Assembly: GCA_947495055.1 (NCBI GenBank)
Contig: CANLXO010000009.1
Coordinates: forward strand, 1 to 64,000
Length of the DNA: 64,000 nucleotides
Direction: 5' to 3'
DNA from: an uncultured Psychrobacter sp.
Lineage (GTDB): Bacteria > Pseudomonadota > Gammaproteobacteria > Pseudomonadales > Moraxellaceae
In this document: positions 8,892-18,828 of the stretch, in pieces
Numbering within the stretch: the stretch's first letter is position 1
How the letters are laid out: every line of letters begins with the position of its first letter
Made by a program: the position numbers and the translations under genes
The notes under the pieces: generated by a model
Told to the model about the DNA's origin: nothing
Databases searched by the model: none
Seen by the model: only the letters and a program-made list of their open reading frames with translations

Positions 8892-11858
8892 ATGACTGAT
8901 GCTATGACTGACAATAATCACAACTCACACTCCCCGATTGATCCTGATTTGCGACCTAATTTTGAGACGATGCCCAAAGTGGCGACCATGGATACCGCTC
9001 ATGTGGACAAGGACCAGCCGCCTTTTATTTTAGTCGATGGCTCCTACTATCTGTTTCGCACCTATCACGCGCTGCCCAAAACGATGGAAAACACCCAAGG
9101 GCTGATGACTAATGCCATACGCGGCACGCTAAACGCTCTGCTTAAATTAATGCGCCGCTACCATCCGACCCATATGGCGGTCTGTTTTGATACCAAATCG
9201 CCAACCTTTCGCCATGCGATGTCCGAGGAATACAAAGCCAATCGTCCCAAGATGGATATTGAGTTGGCAGAGCAGATACCTTATATCCATCGCTTAGTCG
9301 CCGCTTTAGGGATTCCGCTACTGCGTATCGAAGGCGCGGAGGCTGATGACATCATAGGTACACTCGCTTATCGCGCTGTCGCTGAGGGTCATCATGTGGT
9401 CATCTCGACCGGTGACAAGGATATGATGCAGCTGATTAACGACTGCGTCATATTAGAAGACAGCTTTACAGGTAAAATTACTGATAGCGCAGGCGTCGTT
9501 GAAAAGTTTGGCATTGAGCCGCACCAAATGATCGATTTTTTGACCTTGATGGGCGACTCATCCGACGGTATTAAAGGCGTGCCGGGTATTGGTAAAAAAA
9601 CGGCAAAAGATTTGCTCAACCAGTACGGCGATATCGCTACCATGTTAGATAATGTCGCCGATATAAAAGGTCGTGCAGGCAAAAACCTAGTCGAGCATGC
9701 AGCAGATATTCCGATGAATGCTGAGCTTGCCACTATCGTAACGGACTTAGATATCGGCCAAGACTGGACAGATCTAAAAATAAATACTGACCCCTGCGCT
9801 CATATTGACGAGCTACGCGCCCTCTATAGCGAGCTTGAATTTAAAAATGAGCTGGCCTCTCTTGATCACCCCAATCACCCAGCAAACGGCACTCAAAGTG
9901 TGGCAGATAGCCAAGCAAACGCCGAATCACAAGCCCAAGTCGCAAAGTCACTTCAGTCCACCAAAATCGATAATATCAAAGACAGTAAAAGCCATGACAA
10001 GGCTTGGCATACCGTACTTGACATGCCAGCGTTTGAGAGTTTGGTCGCGCAGTTAGAGCGCGCACCCTACTTCGTTGTTGATACCGAGACGACCAGTATT
10101 CATTGGCGACAAGCTGAAATCGTCGGTCTGTCTTTTGCTCTGCAAGCGCATGAAGCCTATTACGTACCGCTCACGCACAAGCTTGAGGGTGATGAATTGC
10201 TAGACAAACAGCTCGACCGCGATACGGTACTAGCTAGATTAAAACCGCTACTAGAAAACCCTAACATCGGCAAAATCGGGCAGCATTTAAAATACGATGC
10301 TCATATTCTGAGTCACTACGATATTAACCTGCTCGGTGCTATTCATAGCAGCCCCAATAACTGGGCGATGGATACGATGCTAGCAAGCTATGTTATCAAC
10401 GCCGCCGCGACTCGCCATGGCATGGACGATTTGGCGCGTCACTATTTGCATACCCAAACTATCAGCTATGAGGACGTTGCAGGTAAAGGAGCTAAGCAAG
10501 TCAGCTTTGATCAAGTCGCTATCGATATTGCCAGTGACTATGCTTGTGAAGACGCAGACATCACTTATCAGTTGTTTGAATTGTTTAGTGAAACCCTTGC
10601 CGATGATGAGAACAATACGCGTCTGCTCACCCAGCTTGAAATCCCCGTCGCGCAGATACTGTGTCAGATGGAAGCTCAAGGCATTTTGATCAAACGCTCG
10701 TTTTTAAATGAGCTATCTAAGCGCTTTGATGAAGAGATCATCGCGCTTGAGGCACAAGCTTATGAGGTCGCAGGTGAGGAATTCAATTTAGGCTCGCCCA
10801 AACAGCTTGGCGAGATGCTCTTTGAAAAGCTTGGCGTCCCTGGTGGCAAAAAGACCAAATCAGGACAGTACTCTACGGGCGAAGCGGTACTATCTAAAGT
10901 CGATCATCCACTGGTCGATATTACCTTAGAGTATCGCGGACTCTCCAAGCTCAAAAGCACCTATACTGACTCGCTCGATGCAGTCGCCGATAGCGAGACT
11001 GACCGTGTCCATACCAGCTATCATCAGGCGCTGACCAGTACGGGGCGCTTGTCTTCAACGGATCCTAACTTACAGAACATTCCTATCCGTACCGCGACCG
11101 GTCGCCTGATCCGCCAAGCTTTTATCGCCCCAAAGGGCCGCGTCATCTTAGCAGCGGATTATTCGCAAATTGAGCTGCGTCTCATGGCGCATTTCTCAGG
11201 CGATGCCAGCTTAACCCGCGCCTTTAACGAAGGTCTTGATATTCATACGGCGACTGCAGCTGAGGTCTTAGGCAAAGCGGTAGATGAGGTCAGTGCAACC
11301 GAGCGCCGTAATGCCAAAGCCATCAACTTCGGCCTATTATACGGTATGAGTGCCTTTGGCTTAGCTAAGCAGTTACAGATGAGTCGCGGTGAGGCACAAG
11401 ATTATATCGATATGTATTTTGAGCGCTATCCTAGCGTCAAGCAATACATGATAGATACTCGCGCCAGCGCTCATGAGCGTGGCTATATCGAAACTATATT
11501 AGGGCGTAAGCTTTATACCCCTGATATCGCTCATAGCAATCAAATGGTACGCCGAGGCGCTGAACGTGCGGCTATCAACGCGCCATTGCAAGGCTCTGCT
11601 GCCGATTTGATCAAGCTTGCGATGATAGCCGTGGATAAGGTACTGCCAAAAGAGCAAGCCAAAATGCTCCTGCAAGTGCATGATGAACTGGTCTTTGAAG
11701 TCGATAGCGACAAGGTCGATGAGATAAGCCAGCTCATTACCGACGCTATGCAAAATGTGCTGACTGATACGGCAAAGGGTATGGGCTGGGACGTTGACTT
11801 TGCCGTACCGTTATTGGTTGAGACAGACAGCGGCGAGAATTGGGATGAGGCGCATTAA
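8892..11858 (+). CDS. polA: DNA polymerase I
   Basis: PolA fills gaps and removes RNA primers during replication and repair. The roughly 988-residue protein has all three domains. The 5' nuclease domain (about 45-340) has LVDGSYYLFR, GAEADDIIG and GVPGIGKKTA. The 3'-5' exonuclease domain (about 370-600) has VVDTETTS with the DxE metal residues. The polymerase domain has motif A DYSQIELR, motif B RRNAKAINFGLLYGMS and motif C VHDELVFEV. An Asn/Ser/Gln-rich linker near 330-365 separates the first two domains. ATG 8892 is chosen over an in-frame GTG three codons upstream; the ribosome site is weak for both. A roughly 40-residue N-terminal extension precedes the nuclease domain. Confidence 0.97.
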   Translation: MTDAMTDNNHNSHSPIDPDLRPNFETMPKVATMDTAHVDKDQPPFILVDGSYYLFRTYHALPKTMENTQGLMTNAIRGTLNALLKLMRRYHPTHMAVCFDTKSPTFRHAMSEEYKANRPKMDIELAEQIPYIHRLVAALGIPLLRIEGAEADDIIGTLAYRAVAEGHHVVISTGDKDMMQLINDCVILEDSFTGKITDSAGVVEKFGIEPHQMIDFLTLMGDSSDGIKGVPGIGKKTAKDLLNQYGDIATMLDNVADIKGRAGKNLVEHAADIPMNAELATIVTDLDIGQDWTDLKINTDPCAHIDELRALYSELEFKNELASLDHPNHPANGTQSVADSQANAESQAQVAKSLQSTKIDNIKDSKSHDKAWHTVLDMPAFESLVAQLERAPYFVVDTETTSIHWRQAEIVGLSFALQAHEAYYVPLTHKLEGDELLDKQLDRDTVLARLKPLLENPNIGKIGQHLKYDAHILSHYDINLLGAIHSSPNNWAMDTMLASYVINAAATRHGMDDLARHYLHTQTISYEDVAGKGAKQVSFDQVAIDIASDYACEDADITYQLFELFSETLADDENNTRLLTQLEIPVAQILCQMEAQGILIKRSFLNELSKRFDEEIIALEAQAYEVAGEEFNLGSPKQLGEMLFEKLGVPGGKKTKSGQYSTGEAVLSKVDHPLVDITLEYRGLSKLKSTYTDSLDAVADSETDRVHTSYHQALTSTGRLSSTDPNLQNIPIRTATGRLIRQAFIAPKGRVILAADYSQIELRLMAHFSGDASLTRAFNEGLDIHTATAAEVLGKAVDEVSATERRNAKAINFGLLYGMSAFGLAKQLQMSRGEAQDYIDMYFERYPSVKQYMIDTRASAHERGYIETILGRKLYTPDIAHSNQMVRRGAERAAINAPLQGSAADLIKLAMIAVDKVLPKEQAKMLLQVHDELVFEVDSDKVDEISQLITDAMQNVLTDTAKGMGWDVDFAVPLLVETDSGENWDEAH

Positions 11859-11887
11859 GTACTGATTTAGATTGGATTTCGGCGTGG

Positions 11888-11940
11888 GGTGGGTTAGCTT
11901 TTTCAAGCTTTAAGAGAGCGGAGCTAAAGCGTAACCCACC
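11888..11940. repeat. Imperfect palindrome downstream of polA
   Basis: GGTGGGTTA plus GCTTT at the left (11888-11901) pairs with AAAGC plus TAACCCACC at the right (11926-11940), with one bulged G. No T-run follows, so it is not a typical intrinsic terminator. It may be one copy of a dispersed genomic palindrome; only this copy was noticed here. Confidence 0.5.
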
Positions 11941-12248
11941 GATTTAATATTTAAAACGACATACTTGATAACACTAATACTAGATTGTCGCCATAAAATG
12001 CGGTTGAGCCGTGACTGCTTTGCTCAAGCCTGCAAATACCAGCACAAGGCGTCACCAGCGCCCTTTTTAATAGACTAATCTGACAGTATATAAATTTGAT
12101 ATTCAAAAAACCTTAACCTTATCAATGAATTAATTAGTCAATATTTACAATAGCATGGCATTATATTTGGCGATATAATGCGTCTTTTAAACTTAACCTC
12201 TAAAGTAATAGTAGACCTAAGCATTGTATTGTCTTTGCCTTATCGTTT
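11941..12248. other. Intergenic region without a recognised gene
   Basis: About 300 bases after the palindrome, before the Shine-Dalgarno-like AGGAGA at 12249-12254. AT-rich. I see no supported gene or RNA in it; a promoter for the downstream membrane protein gene is expected here. Confidence 0.4.
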
Positions 12249-12329
12249 AGGAGACGTCCCATTTTTACCGAAAATGGCATTATTGAAATTGCAGGCTCTA
12301 TCCTATTAATAGCCTGTCTACTACGCTGC

Positions 12330-12794
12330 GTGCAATACGCTATCAAAAGCGATATCAAACAAGGTCGCTACTTTTGGCTGGCGTCTGTTTTGGTGTTTTT
12401 TACGGTGATACGCCGCGAGCTCAATCATCTGCCAGAACTTGTGATACCGAGCAACCTGCTGCTGTTTAATCATAGCTATGAGTGGTGGGAGGATATGGTA
12501 TTACTAGTCATCTATGTCGTAGCTTTAGGACTGCTTATATATTCTTGGCGTTACCTGTGGTCAATGCTAAAGCGCGTGCCTGTGTCTTTGTATCTCATTG
12601 TTGCCCTGCTGGCGATACTGCAATATATGGGCGAGAATACGATTATCTTTTCAGAGAGTATCGGTGTGGCGGTGGAAGAGCTGACTGAGGGCGTGGTGTA
12701 TGCTATAGCACTCTGGTATCTATGGACGTTTACACTGCGTGAGTTTGAGATGCAATTGGCAAGTCGTTCAGACTTTACCTTGGTTAGTGAATGA
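12330..12794 (+). CDS. Small multi-spanning membrane protein of unknown function
   Basis: I do not recognise the family. The protein has about three or four hydrophobic helices (around YFWLASVLVFFTVI, MVLLVIYVVALGLLIY, VSLYLIVALLAILQYM and VVYAIALWYLW), so it is probably an inner-membrane protein. GTG 12330 is the only standard start in the open frame, but it has no ribosome site. The same frame stays open upstream to 12204 and encodes another plausible membrane helix (IIEIAGSILLIACLL). An AGGAGA at 12249-12254 sits 6 bases before an ATT codon at 12261. The true N-terminus may therefore be at 12261 with a rare ATT start, giving about 177 residues. The stop codon lies in the first copy of a 16-bp tandem repeat. 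Confidence 0.65.
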   Translation: MQYAIKSDIKQGRYFWLASVLVFFTVIRRELNHLPELVIPSNLLLFNHSYEWWEDMVLLVIYVVALGLLIYSWRYLWSMLKRVPVSLYLIVALLAILQYMGENTIIFSESIGVAVEELTEGVVYAIALWYLWTFTLREFEMQLASRSDFTLVSE

Positions 12795-12840
12795 CTTGGT
12801 TAGTGAATGACTTGGTTAGTGAATGACTTGGTTAGTCAAT
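12780..12840. repeat. 16-bp tandem repeat across a stop codon
   Basis: Three exact copies of TTGGTTAGTGAATGAC (12780-12795, 12796-12811, 12812-12827) and a partial fourth (12828-12840). The stop codon of the upstream gene is inside copy one. Sixteen is not a multiple of three, so the array does not extend the protein. Copy number is likely to vary by replication slippage. Confidence 0.9.
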
Positions 12841-13002
12841 ATCACAGTTAGTCAATAATATAAACAAAAGTAAATATACAGTACTTGTAAAAGCCCTGCG
12901 CGGCCCTGTAAAAAGTAGTAGAGTGACTAAATAGATAACTGTAGCTTATCACCCTACTCTCGATTAAAACATGGTTACCCTCACGATAAAAAGGAGATAC
13001 AC

Positions 13003-13791
13003 ATGAATATATTAATCACAGGTGCATCACGTGGTATTGGTTTGGCAACAGCTAAGCGCCTAGCGGACAAAGGTCACAGTGTTGGGCTGTTCGCGACCAA
13101 TACTGCCACTCTACAAAACGCTATCGAAGACAAAACCTTTAAAAAAGCTATTAAACAAAATCGCATCATTACAGGTGAGCTTGATGTGGTACAGCCTGAT
13201 GCTTGGGATATGGCTATTGATCAGATGATCACTCATTTTGGTAGTATAGATGTGCTCATCAATAACGCAGGCTTACTTGTTAGTGGCACTCTGCCATCGA
13301 CAGATCTGGCAGATCAGCTCTCGCTCATAGATGTCAATTGTAAGGGCGTGCTTATTGGCTGTCATAAGCTTGCGCCGCATTTAGCCAATAGCGAACATAG
13401 CAAAATCATCAATGTATCCTCAGCATCTGCGATTTATGGTCAACCCGAAGTCGCTACCTATTCGGCCAGCAAGTTCTTTGTTCGCGGCCTAACTGAGGGC
13501 TTAAATATTGAATATGCCAAACTGGGTATCAAGGTCATAGATGTTATGCCGTTATGGGTCAAATCCGATATGACTAAAGATCTAGAAGTGACGAGTATTG
13601 ATCGCTTAGGTATCAATCTGAGCGTCGATGATGTTGCCAAAACCATATATAGCCTGAGCTGCCGTACTAACGATAGAATATCAGAGGTCCATTATTCTGT
13701 TGGCATGCCAGCCAAGGTTATCCAAAAACTCTCGCAAGTTGCGCCAGACTCCTTAATACGTTTTGTCAGTAGTAAGGTCAGTGCTAAGTAA
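13003..13791 (+). CDS. Short-chain dehydrogenase/reductase
   Basis: A classical SDR oxidoreductase using NAD(P)H. The 262-residue protein has the dinucleotide motif TGASRGIG near the N-terminus, NNAG (about 86-89), the catalytic Ser in NVSSASAIY and the YSASK catalytic Tyr/Lys (about 156-160). A strong AAGGAG site precedes ATG 13003. The substrate cannot be inferred: neighbours are unrelated and the gene appears to be monocistronic. Confidence 0.9.
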   Translation: MNILITGASRGIGLATAKRLADKGHSVGLFATNTATLQNAIEDKTFKKAIKQNRIITGELDVVQPDAWDMAIDQMITHFGSIDVLINNAGLLVSGTLPSTDLADQLSLIDVNCKGVLIGCHKLAPHLANSEHSKIINVSSASAIYGQPEVATYSASKFFVRGLTEGLNIEYAKLGIKVIDVMPLWVKSDMTKDLEVTSIDRLGINLSVDDVAKTIYSLSCRTNDRISEVHYSVGMPAKVIQKLSQVAPDSLIRFVSSKVSAK

Positions 13792-13871
13792 TGATTTAGA
13801 CAAAAAAAATGCATTTGCGACTACTACTATTTTTGCCTACGCGCTATTTATGACGGTTGTTTATAGTTTAT

Positions 13872-13898
13872 GACTACTTTTATAGGTAGTCGTTTTTT
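13872..13898 (+). terminator. Probable terminator after the short-chain dehydrogenase
   Basis: Six-base arms GACTAC (13872-13877) and GTAGTC (13886-13891) followed by a G and six T residues. The stem is short, so confidence is moderate. Confidence 0.5.
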
Positions 13899-14007
13899 AT
13901 GAGTCATCCTTACATATTTTGAACACACTATGACACCTTACTACTAGCGCAGCCATCCGCAAAGTTGCACACTGTCAGTCATAATTTTTTATAATATAAG
14001 GATTTTT

Positions 14008-14346
14008 ATGGACAACTCAAAATCACCATTACCCGAAGAGATGGACGGTATCGATAGTAACAAGAGCATGGATATGGAGACTGATGATCAGCTGGTTGAT
14101 TTAGACAATCCTATGCTGCATACGATAAATAATGATGATGTCATTGATAATAGTGCTGGGTTTGATAATTCAGAAGTTGGTACAAATGCTACGCAAGGCT
14201 TAACCCCTATGCATAGGCAAAATATTGATGAAGCCAATATCGATAACGTCTTAGTGCAAGACAATTTAGATGATAGCGATTACCCTGATATCGTCGATAT
14301 TGCTGATTCAGATGCCGCCGAAAACAGCAACGACGATGATTTTTAG
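14008..14346 (+). CDS. Small acidic hypothetical protein
   Basis: A 112-residue protein very rich in Asp, Asn and Ser with almost no hydrophobic core, so probably largely unstructured. There is no signal peptide or membrane segment, and I do not recognise a family. Support for it being real: an AAGGAT site at good distance before ATG 14008, an upstream AT-rich promoter-like region, and a strong terminator 18 bases after the stop. Function unknown. Confidence 0.65.
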   Translation: MDNSKSPLPEEMDGIDSNKSMDMETDDQLVDLDNPMLHTINNDDVIDNSAGFDNSEVGTNATQGLTPMHRQNIDEANIDNVLVQDNLDDSDYPDIVDIADSDAAENSNDDDF

Positions 14347-14363
14347 GCGTAATACTTAGTGTC

Positions 14364-14401
14364 AAAAAAGCCCGCTCGATACCATTGAGAGGGCTTTTTT
14401 T
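14364..14401. terminator. Bidirectional terminator between the acidic protein gene and hemH
   Basis: A-run plus AAGCCC and CTC at left pair with GAG and GGGCTT plus T-run at right (14364-14401), with loop about 14378-14386. It has runs on both sides and lies between convergent genes. Confidence 0.85.
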
Positions 14402-14431
14402 GCGTTACTATTTTTTATACTCAAAAACGAA

Positions 14432-15451
14432 TTACACCCAGCCCTCAAGCGTACCTGCCCAGCCTTTAACGAGTGGCGCGCTCATAGCTTCTAATAGATC
14501 GATATGCGCGTCATCCATATTGAGCGCAGGGATATAATGATACTCCTGCCCGCCTGCCTCAATGAAGTTTTCACGGTTCTCAATCGCTAACTCCTCTAAT
14601 GTCTCAAGACAATCTGCTGAAAATGCAGGACTGATAATCTGCACGGATTTGACCCCAGATTTGGCCCAGTCATCAAGGATAACATCGGTATAAGGCTTGA
14701 CCCATTCTTGCTTACCAAAGCGCGATTGGAAGCTAATAATCCACTCATCCTCGCCTAGACCTAATGCATGTGCCACTTGCGCTGCAGTACATTTACAGCG
14801 CTTGGGGTACGGATCGCCCTTGTCAGCATAAGGCTGCGGTATACCATGAAAGCTAAACATGAGCTTATCAGGTTTGCCATGCTTGGCTTGAAAACGGCGA
14901 ATACTATCGGCTAGTGCTTTGATGTAAAGCGGATGGGCGAAGTAATCTTTGACGATGGTGTAATTGGGCAAATTACGCTGTTTTAGTGCCCATTTATTGA
15001 TCGCGTCATAGACAGCGCCGCTTGAGGTCGCTGAGTACTGCGGAAATACAGGCAGCAATACAAAGTGATCAACGCCCTCGCCTCGCAGTTCATCCATAAC
15101 ATCAGGCAGCCCAGGATTGCCGTAGCTCATCGCTGCATGAACGGACACGCGAAAGGGTGCATTGGCAGCTGCTAGCCGAGGTTCTAATTTTTCAACCTGA
15201 CCATTTAAGATGTTACGCATCGGTGAGTCGCCATCCCAAATACTCGCGTAAGCTTCAGCGACGCGTTTGGGACGCCGAGGCAAGACAAATAAATTGAGAA
15301 TAATCGCCCACAAAAATCGTGGAATCTCAATCACACGTGGATCGGACAAAAACTGACGCAAATAGCGGCGTACGGCAGGCGCGGTCGGCTCATCTGGCGT
15401 GCCTAAGTTAATCAGTAAAACAGCAATACGTGGGGGCAATTTGGGTTTCAT
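14432..15451 (-). CDS. hemH: Ferrochelatase
   Basis: HemH inserts Fe2+ into protoporphyrin IX, the last step of heme synthesis. The 339-residue protein begins [20 protein letters not shown], typical of the family. It has the signature [17 protein letters not shown] with the catalytic His, and the C-terminal [15 protein letters not shown] segment with the conserved Glu residues. Length fits (about 320-370). Transcribed divergently from metX across about 308 bases. Ends at the shared terminator at 14364-14401. Confidence 0.97.
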   Translation of the reverse strand: MKPKLPPRIAVLLINLGTPDEPTAPAVRRYLRQFLSDPRVIEIPRFLWAIILNLFVLPRRPKRVAEAYASIWDGDSPMRNILNGQVEKLEPRLAAANAPFRVSVHAAMSYGNPGLPDVMDELRGEGVDHFVLLPVFPQYSATSSGAVYDAINKWALKQRNLPNYTIVKDYFAHPLYIKALADSIRRFQAKHGKPDKLMFSFHGIPQPYADKGDPYPKRCKCTAAQVAHALGLGEDEWIISFQSRFGKQEWVKPYTDVILDDWAKSGVKSVQIISPAFSADCLETLEELAIENRENFIEAGGQEYHYIPALNMDDAHIDLLEAMSAPLVKGWAGTLEGWV

Positions 15452-15628
15452 AGCAGCACACTTTATAACAGAGATTTGGGTAGCTTGGAGTCAAAACAGT
15501 CACTGGGCCTGCTTTAATCGTTAAGCTTTATTTAATCGCTTTGACTTTGGACAGGTTATAAATTAACAATAGCAGTCAAATTATACGGTCACAAGCTGCC
15601 GTTAGTGTAGCATGAGTGTAGTCTTTTA

Positions 15629-15673
15629 TAGGAGGTAAACGCCGCTTTATAGCGTGTGAAGGTTGTACTCCTA
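15629..15673 (+). promoter_or_regulatory. Possible leader hairpin upstream of metX
   Basis: TAGGAG (15629-15634) pairs with CTCCTA (15668-15673), with an inner CGC/GCG pair around TTTATA. The left arm contains a strong Shine-Dalgarno-like AGGAGGT not followed by any usable start codon. Function is speculative. Confidence 0.3.
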
Positions 15674-15759
15674 AGCGCATCGCCATACAATAGATGCCTA
15701 TAGCGATAGTGATCGCCTTTTTACTGTCTTTTTATCGCCTGTCATCTTGTGAGGTAGTT

Positions 15760-17082
15760 TTGAGCGCACGCCCTGATACGAACAATAACGCTATGACTCG
15801 CGGGCATTCCGACCCTAAACGGCAGCCCTCAGGTGCTTCAGCCAGTTTAGTCGGCTCAGTCGGAATGGTCACGCCGCAAACCTATCACTTCGATGAGCCA
15901 TTCACTTTAGAGTGCAATCGTACATTGCCAGCGTTCGATTTAGTATTTGAGACTTATGGTACGCTAAACGCAGATAAATCAAACGCTATCCTTATCTGTC
16001 ATGCCCTCTCAGGCAGTCATCACGCCGCAGGTTATCACGAAGGAGATAAAAAAGCAGGCTGGTGGGACAATATGATCGGCCCTAGTAAGGCAATTGATAC
16101 CGACGAGTTTTTTGTCGTTTGTGTCAACAATATCGGCAGCTGCTTTGGCTCGACAGGCCCAACGTCCATCAATCCTGACAGTATAGACAAGGGTGAGGCG
16201 CAGCCCTATGGTCCTGACTTTCCGCTAGTCACCATCAAAGACTGGGTCGGCACGCAAGCGCTGCTCTCAGATCGATTAGGGATAGAGGTTTGGCATGCTA
16301 TCGTTGGCGGCTCAATGGGCGGTATGCAAGCGCTGCAATGGTCGCTTGATTATCCAAATCGTCTTAAGCGCTGCGTGGTTATCGCCAGTACTCCTAAGCT
16401 GTCGGCACAAAATATCGCCTTTAACGAAGTGGCGCGTCAGTCGATACTATCAGATCCTGACTTTAAAGAAGGGCGCTACTTACAAGCGGGCACTTATCCG
16501 CGCCGTGGCCTAATACTCGCGCGCATGGTTGGGCATATCACTTATTTGACTGATGATGCGATGAAAGCTAAGTTCGGCCGTGACCTAAAGTCTGGCAAAT
16601 TTATGTATGGCTATGATGTTGAATTCCAAGTGGAGAGCTACCTGCGCTATCAAGGTGAGCGCTTTAGTGAGAACTTCGATGCTAATACTTATTTGCTAAT
16701 GACCAAAGCCTTAGATTATTTCGACCCAACTCGCGGTCATATAGAGGATAGCGAGACTAGCGTAGAGACAGATACAGAGATACAAAACAGTCAAAGCCAA
16801 AACGATCAACGTGAGCTTAGCGCGCTAAAAGCTGCCTTTGCCCATAGTGAGTGTCAGTACTTGGTGGTGTCGTTCACAACCGACTGGCGCTTTGCACCCG
16901 AGCGCTCACAAGAGATCGTTGATGCGCTGATGGCAACAGGCAAACCGGTCAGTTATCTCAATGTCGACGCCCCGCACGGTCATGATTCGTTTTTGTTCGA
17001 TATTCCGCGTTATATGGGTGCGATAAAGGGATTTTTGACTGCGCCCTTTATCACTGCCAACCGTACAGGAGCACGCTTGTGA
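15760..17082 (+). CDS. metX: Homoserine O-acyltransferase (MetX)
   Basis: MetX acylates homoserine to activate it for methionine synthesis. It is an alpha/beta hydrolase with the nucleophile elbow [13 protein letters not shown], the segment [12 protein letters not shown], catalytic Asp in [11 protein letters not shown] and catalytic His in [12 protein letters not shown] Ser/Thr/Glu/Gln-rich insertion around residues 350-375 (within 440) interrupts the C-terminal part. The open frame reaches ATG 15694, but that start has no ribosome site. TTG 15760 has GAGG at 15751-15754 with a 5-base spacer and is preferred; ATG 15793 is another option. The choice between acetyl and succinyl donor cannot be settled from the sequence by eye. 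The 3' end overlaps metW by four bases. Confidence 0.93.
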   Translation: MSARPDTNNNAMTRGHSDPKRQPSGASASLVGSVGMVTPQTYHFDEPFTLECNRTLPAFDLVFETYGTLNADKSNAILICHALSGSHHAAGYHEGDKKAGWWDNMIGPSKAIDTDEFFVVCVNNIGSCFGSTGPTSINPDSIDKGEAQPYGPDFPLVTIKDWVGTQALLSDRLGIEVWHAIVGGSMGGMQALQWSLDYPNRLKRCVVIASTPKLSAQNIAFNEVARQSILSDPDFKEGRYLQAGTYPRRGLILARMVGHITYLTDDAMKAKFGRDLKSGKFMYGYDVEFQVESYLRYQGERFSENFDANTYLLMTKALDYFDPTRGHIEDSETSVETDTEIQNSQSQNDQRELSALKAAFAHSECQYLVVSFTTDWRFAPERSQEIVDALMATGKPVSYLNVDAPHGHDSFLFDIPRYMGAIKGFLTAPFITANRTGARL

Positions 17083-17699
17083 GAATGGACTATCAATTAG
17101 CCGAGCGCTGGATTGCCCCAGGCTCTCATGTGCTGGATTTAGGTTGCGGCAATGGCGAGCTACTTGCGCACTTGCACACACAGCTTGGCGTCACAGGATA
17201 CGGGCTTGAGATTGATGAGGACAAAATCAACGATGCCATAGCTAAGGGCCTATCTATCGTCGAGCAGGACTTGAACGATGGTCTTGCGCGTTTTTCGGAT
17301 AATAGTTTTGATACGGTGGTAATGGCGCGCGCTTTACAAGCGGTCAAATCGCCCGATCTATTACTATTAGATATGCTGCGCGTGGCAAGAGAAGCCGTCA
17401 TTACCTTTCCCAACTTTGCGCATTGGCAAAACCGCATTCACCTTGGGCTCAAAGGACTCATGCCAGTTTCAGAAGCGCTACCGTATGAGTGGTACAACAC
17501 GCCCAATATCCACTTGTGTACCTTTAAGGACTTTGAGGCTTTGTGTGCTGAGCATGATATTGATATTATCAATCGTTTTGCTGTTAGTGATTCTGATAAG
17601 CCTCATAGCGCCCTGATGACGACGCTGATCAGACAAGCGCCAAACTTACTCGCCGATGTCGCCATCTATAGAGTCACTAAGCGCTCATCAAACGCTTAA
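17079..17699 (+). CDS. metW: Methionine biosynthesis protein MetW
   Basis: MetW is a SAM-methyltransferase-fold protein that works with MetX in many proteobacteria. The 206-residue protein has the glycine-rich motif [15 protein letters not shown], an acidic residue after beta-2 (YGLEIDED) and the family segment [13 protein letters not shown] followed by [21 protein letters not shown] 17079 overlaps the metX stop (GTGA), indicating translational coupling; an ATG two codons later (17085) is an alternative. The metX-metW order is the common one. Confidence 0.95.
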   Translation: MRMDYQLAERWIAPGSHVLDLGCGNGELLAHLHTQLGVTGYGLEIDEDKINDAIAKGLSIVEQDLNDGLARFSDNSFDTVVMARALQAVKSPDLLLLDMLRVAREAVITFPNFAHWQNRIHLGLKGLMPVSEALPYEWYNTPNIHLCTFKDFEALCAEHDIDIINRFAVSDSDKPHSALMTTLIRQAPNLLADVAIYRVTKRSSNA

Positions 17700-18174
17700 C
17701 GAGAATATCCATTTAAAAATATTGCGCTACTGTTATAAGCCTCCTTACTTACTGCATAGTTTTGTCACTTTAGAGACTGCACAAAATCTTCCCTAGTAGC
17801 AGGCTAAGTATCTTTTAACGACAACGATAATTAGAAAACTCTGAACAAGGTTAAGCTATACTTGTACTTGTACCAGTAATAATGATTACCTTTGTTGTGC
17901 CAAATACGAATCTGTATAACTTTGTTACCAAATACAAATAAAAAACCAGTGTTAAAACAAGTAATTAGTATTTGAGTTTTGTAACCTTGGATGGTAAGCT
18001 AATCAAATATTGTCAATTACGACCTTTATCCGCCGCTTTACTATTACTTATGGATCCAAAATCACTTAATAGTTCAATGAGTTGCTGTCACTATAGGTCA
18101 TATAGCTACTAATGCTATTTAAAATTCTAAGCTAAATGTATCCCATTAATTAACCGCCCTATTTTGGAGCCGCT
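17700..18174. other. Intergenic region without a recognised gene
   Basis: About 475 AT-rich bases between metW and the Sel1-repeat gene. I find no supported coding frame, RNA gene or strong terminator here. The GGAG ribosome site of the downstream gene is at its right edge. Confidence 0.4.
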
Positions 18175-18756
18175 ATGAAACTATTAAAAGCTGCCTTGTT
18201 TACTGCCCTTTTCTCTTGCGCAGGTTTAGCTAATGCTGAACTGATTGCTAACATTCCATTAGATACGTCACGCTTTGAGCTGATGCCTGTTAGTGAGCTA
18301 TCTGCTCGCGCCGCACAAGGTAATGATCACGCGCAGTTCTATCTAGCCAAACGCTTGCAAAAAGGTCAGGATGTCGCTCAAAACACCTCAAAAGCTATCG
18401 AGTGGTATACGCGTGCAGCCGAGCAAGGCGTCGCGCCTGCCCAACTTAATCTCGCTATCATGTACTTGCGCGGCGAAGGCGTCCAACCAAACATCCAGCA
18501 AGCTCGCAAATGGTTAGAAAAAGCGGCGATGAGTGGTGACAACCGTGCCAGCTATACGCTCGCGCTACTTGATGAAAAGCAAAAAAATCTAGTCGACGCT
18601 TATAAGTGGTATGATCTCGCTGCTCGCGATGGCATGCTCGATGAAAAGGTACGTAGTAAAGCCCGTGGCAAAATCGGTCAGTTGGCATTGAATCTATCTA
18701 GTTCAGATATCGCTAGTGCCCGCACTAAAGCGGATACTTGGTTTCAGAGCAAATAA
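18175..18756 (+). CDS. Secreted Sel1-repeat (TPR-like) protein
   Basis: A 193-residue protein with a signal peptide (MKLLKAALFTALFSCAGLA, cleavage probably after ANA) and at least two or three Sel1-type repeats of about 36 residues: AQFYLAKRLQKGQDV, AIEWYTRAAEQG, AQLNLAIMYLRGEGV, ARKWLEKAAMSG, ASYTLALLDE. Such repeats mediate protein contacts. It is likely periplasmic. GGAG lies before the ATG. No partner can be inferred from neighbours. Confidence 0.88.
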   Translation: MKLLKAALFTALFSCAGLANAELIANIPLDTSRFELMPVSELSARAAQGNDHAQFYLAKRLQKGQDVAQNTSKAIEWYTRAAEQGVAPAQLNLAIMYLRGEGVQPNIQQARKWLEKAAMSGDNRASYTLALLDEKQKNLVDAYKWYDLAARDGMLDEKVRSKARGKIGQLALNLSSSDIASARTKADTWFQSK

Positions 18757-18780
18757 TCTTTTATAACTTAAAACTATAAA

Positions 18781-18805
18781 ATCCAGCATATATGCTGGAT
18801 TTTTT
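18781..18805. terminator. Terminator between Sel1 gene and AhpD-like gene
   Basis: A perfect 20-base palindrome ATCCAGCATATATGCTGGAT (18781-18800) followed by T5 on the plus strand. On the reverse strand it is followed by TTTTATAG, so it may serve both convergent genes. Confidence 0.85.
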
Positions 18806-18828
18806 GTGTTTGAGGATATATAAACCTC

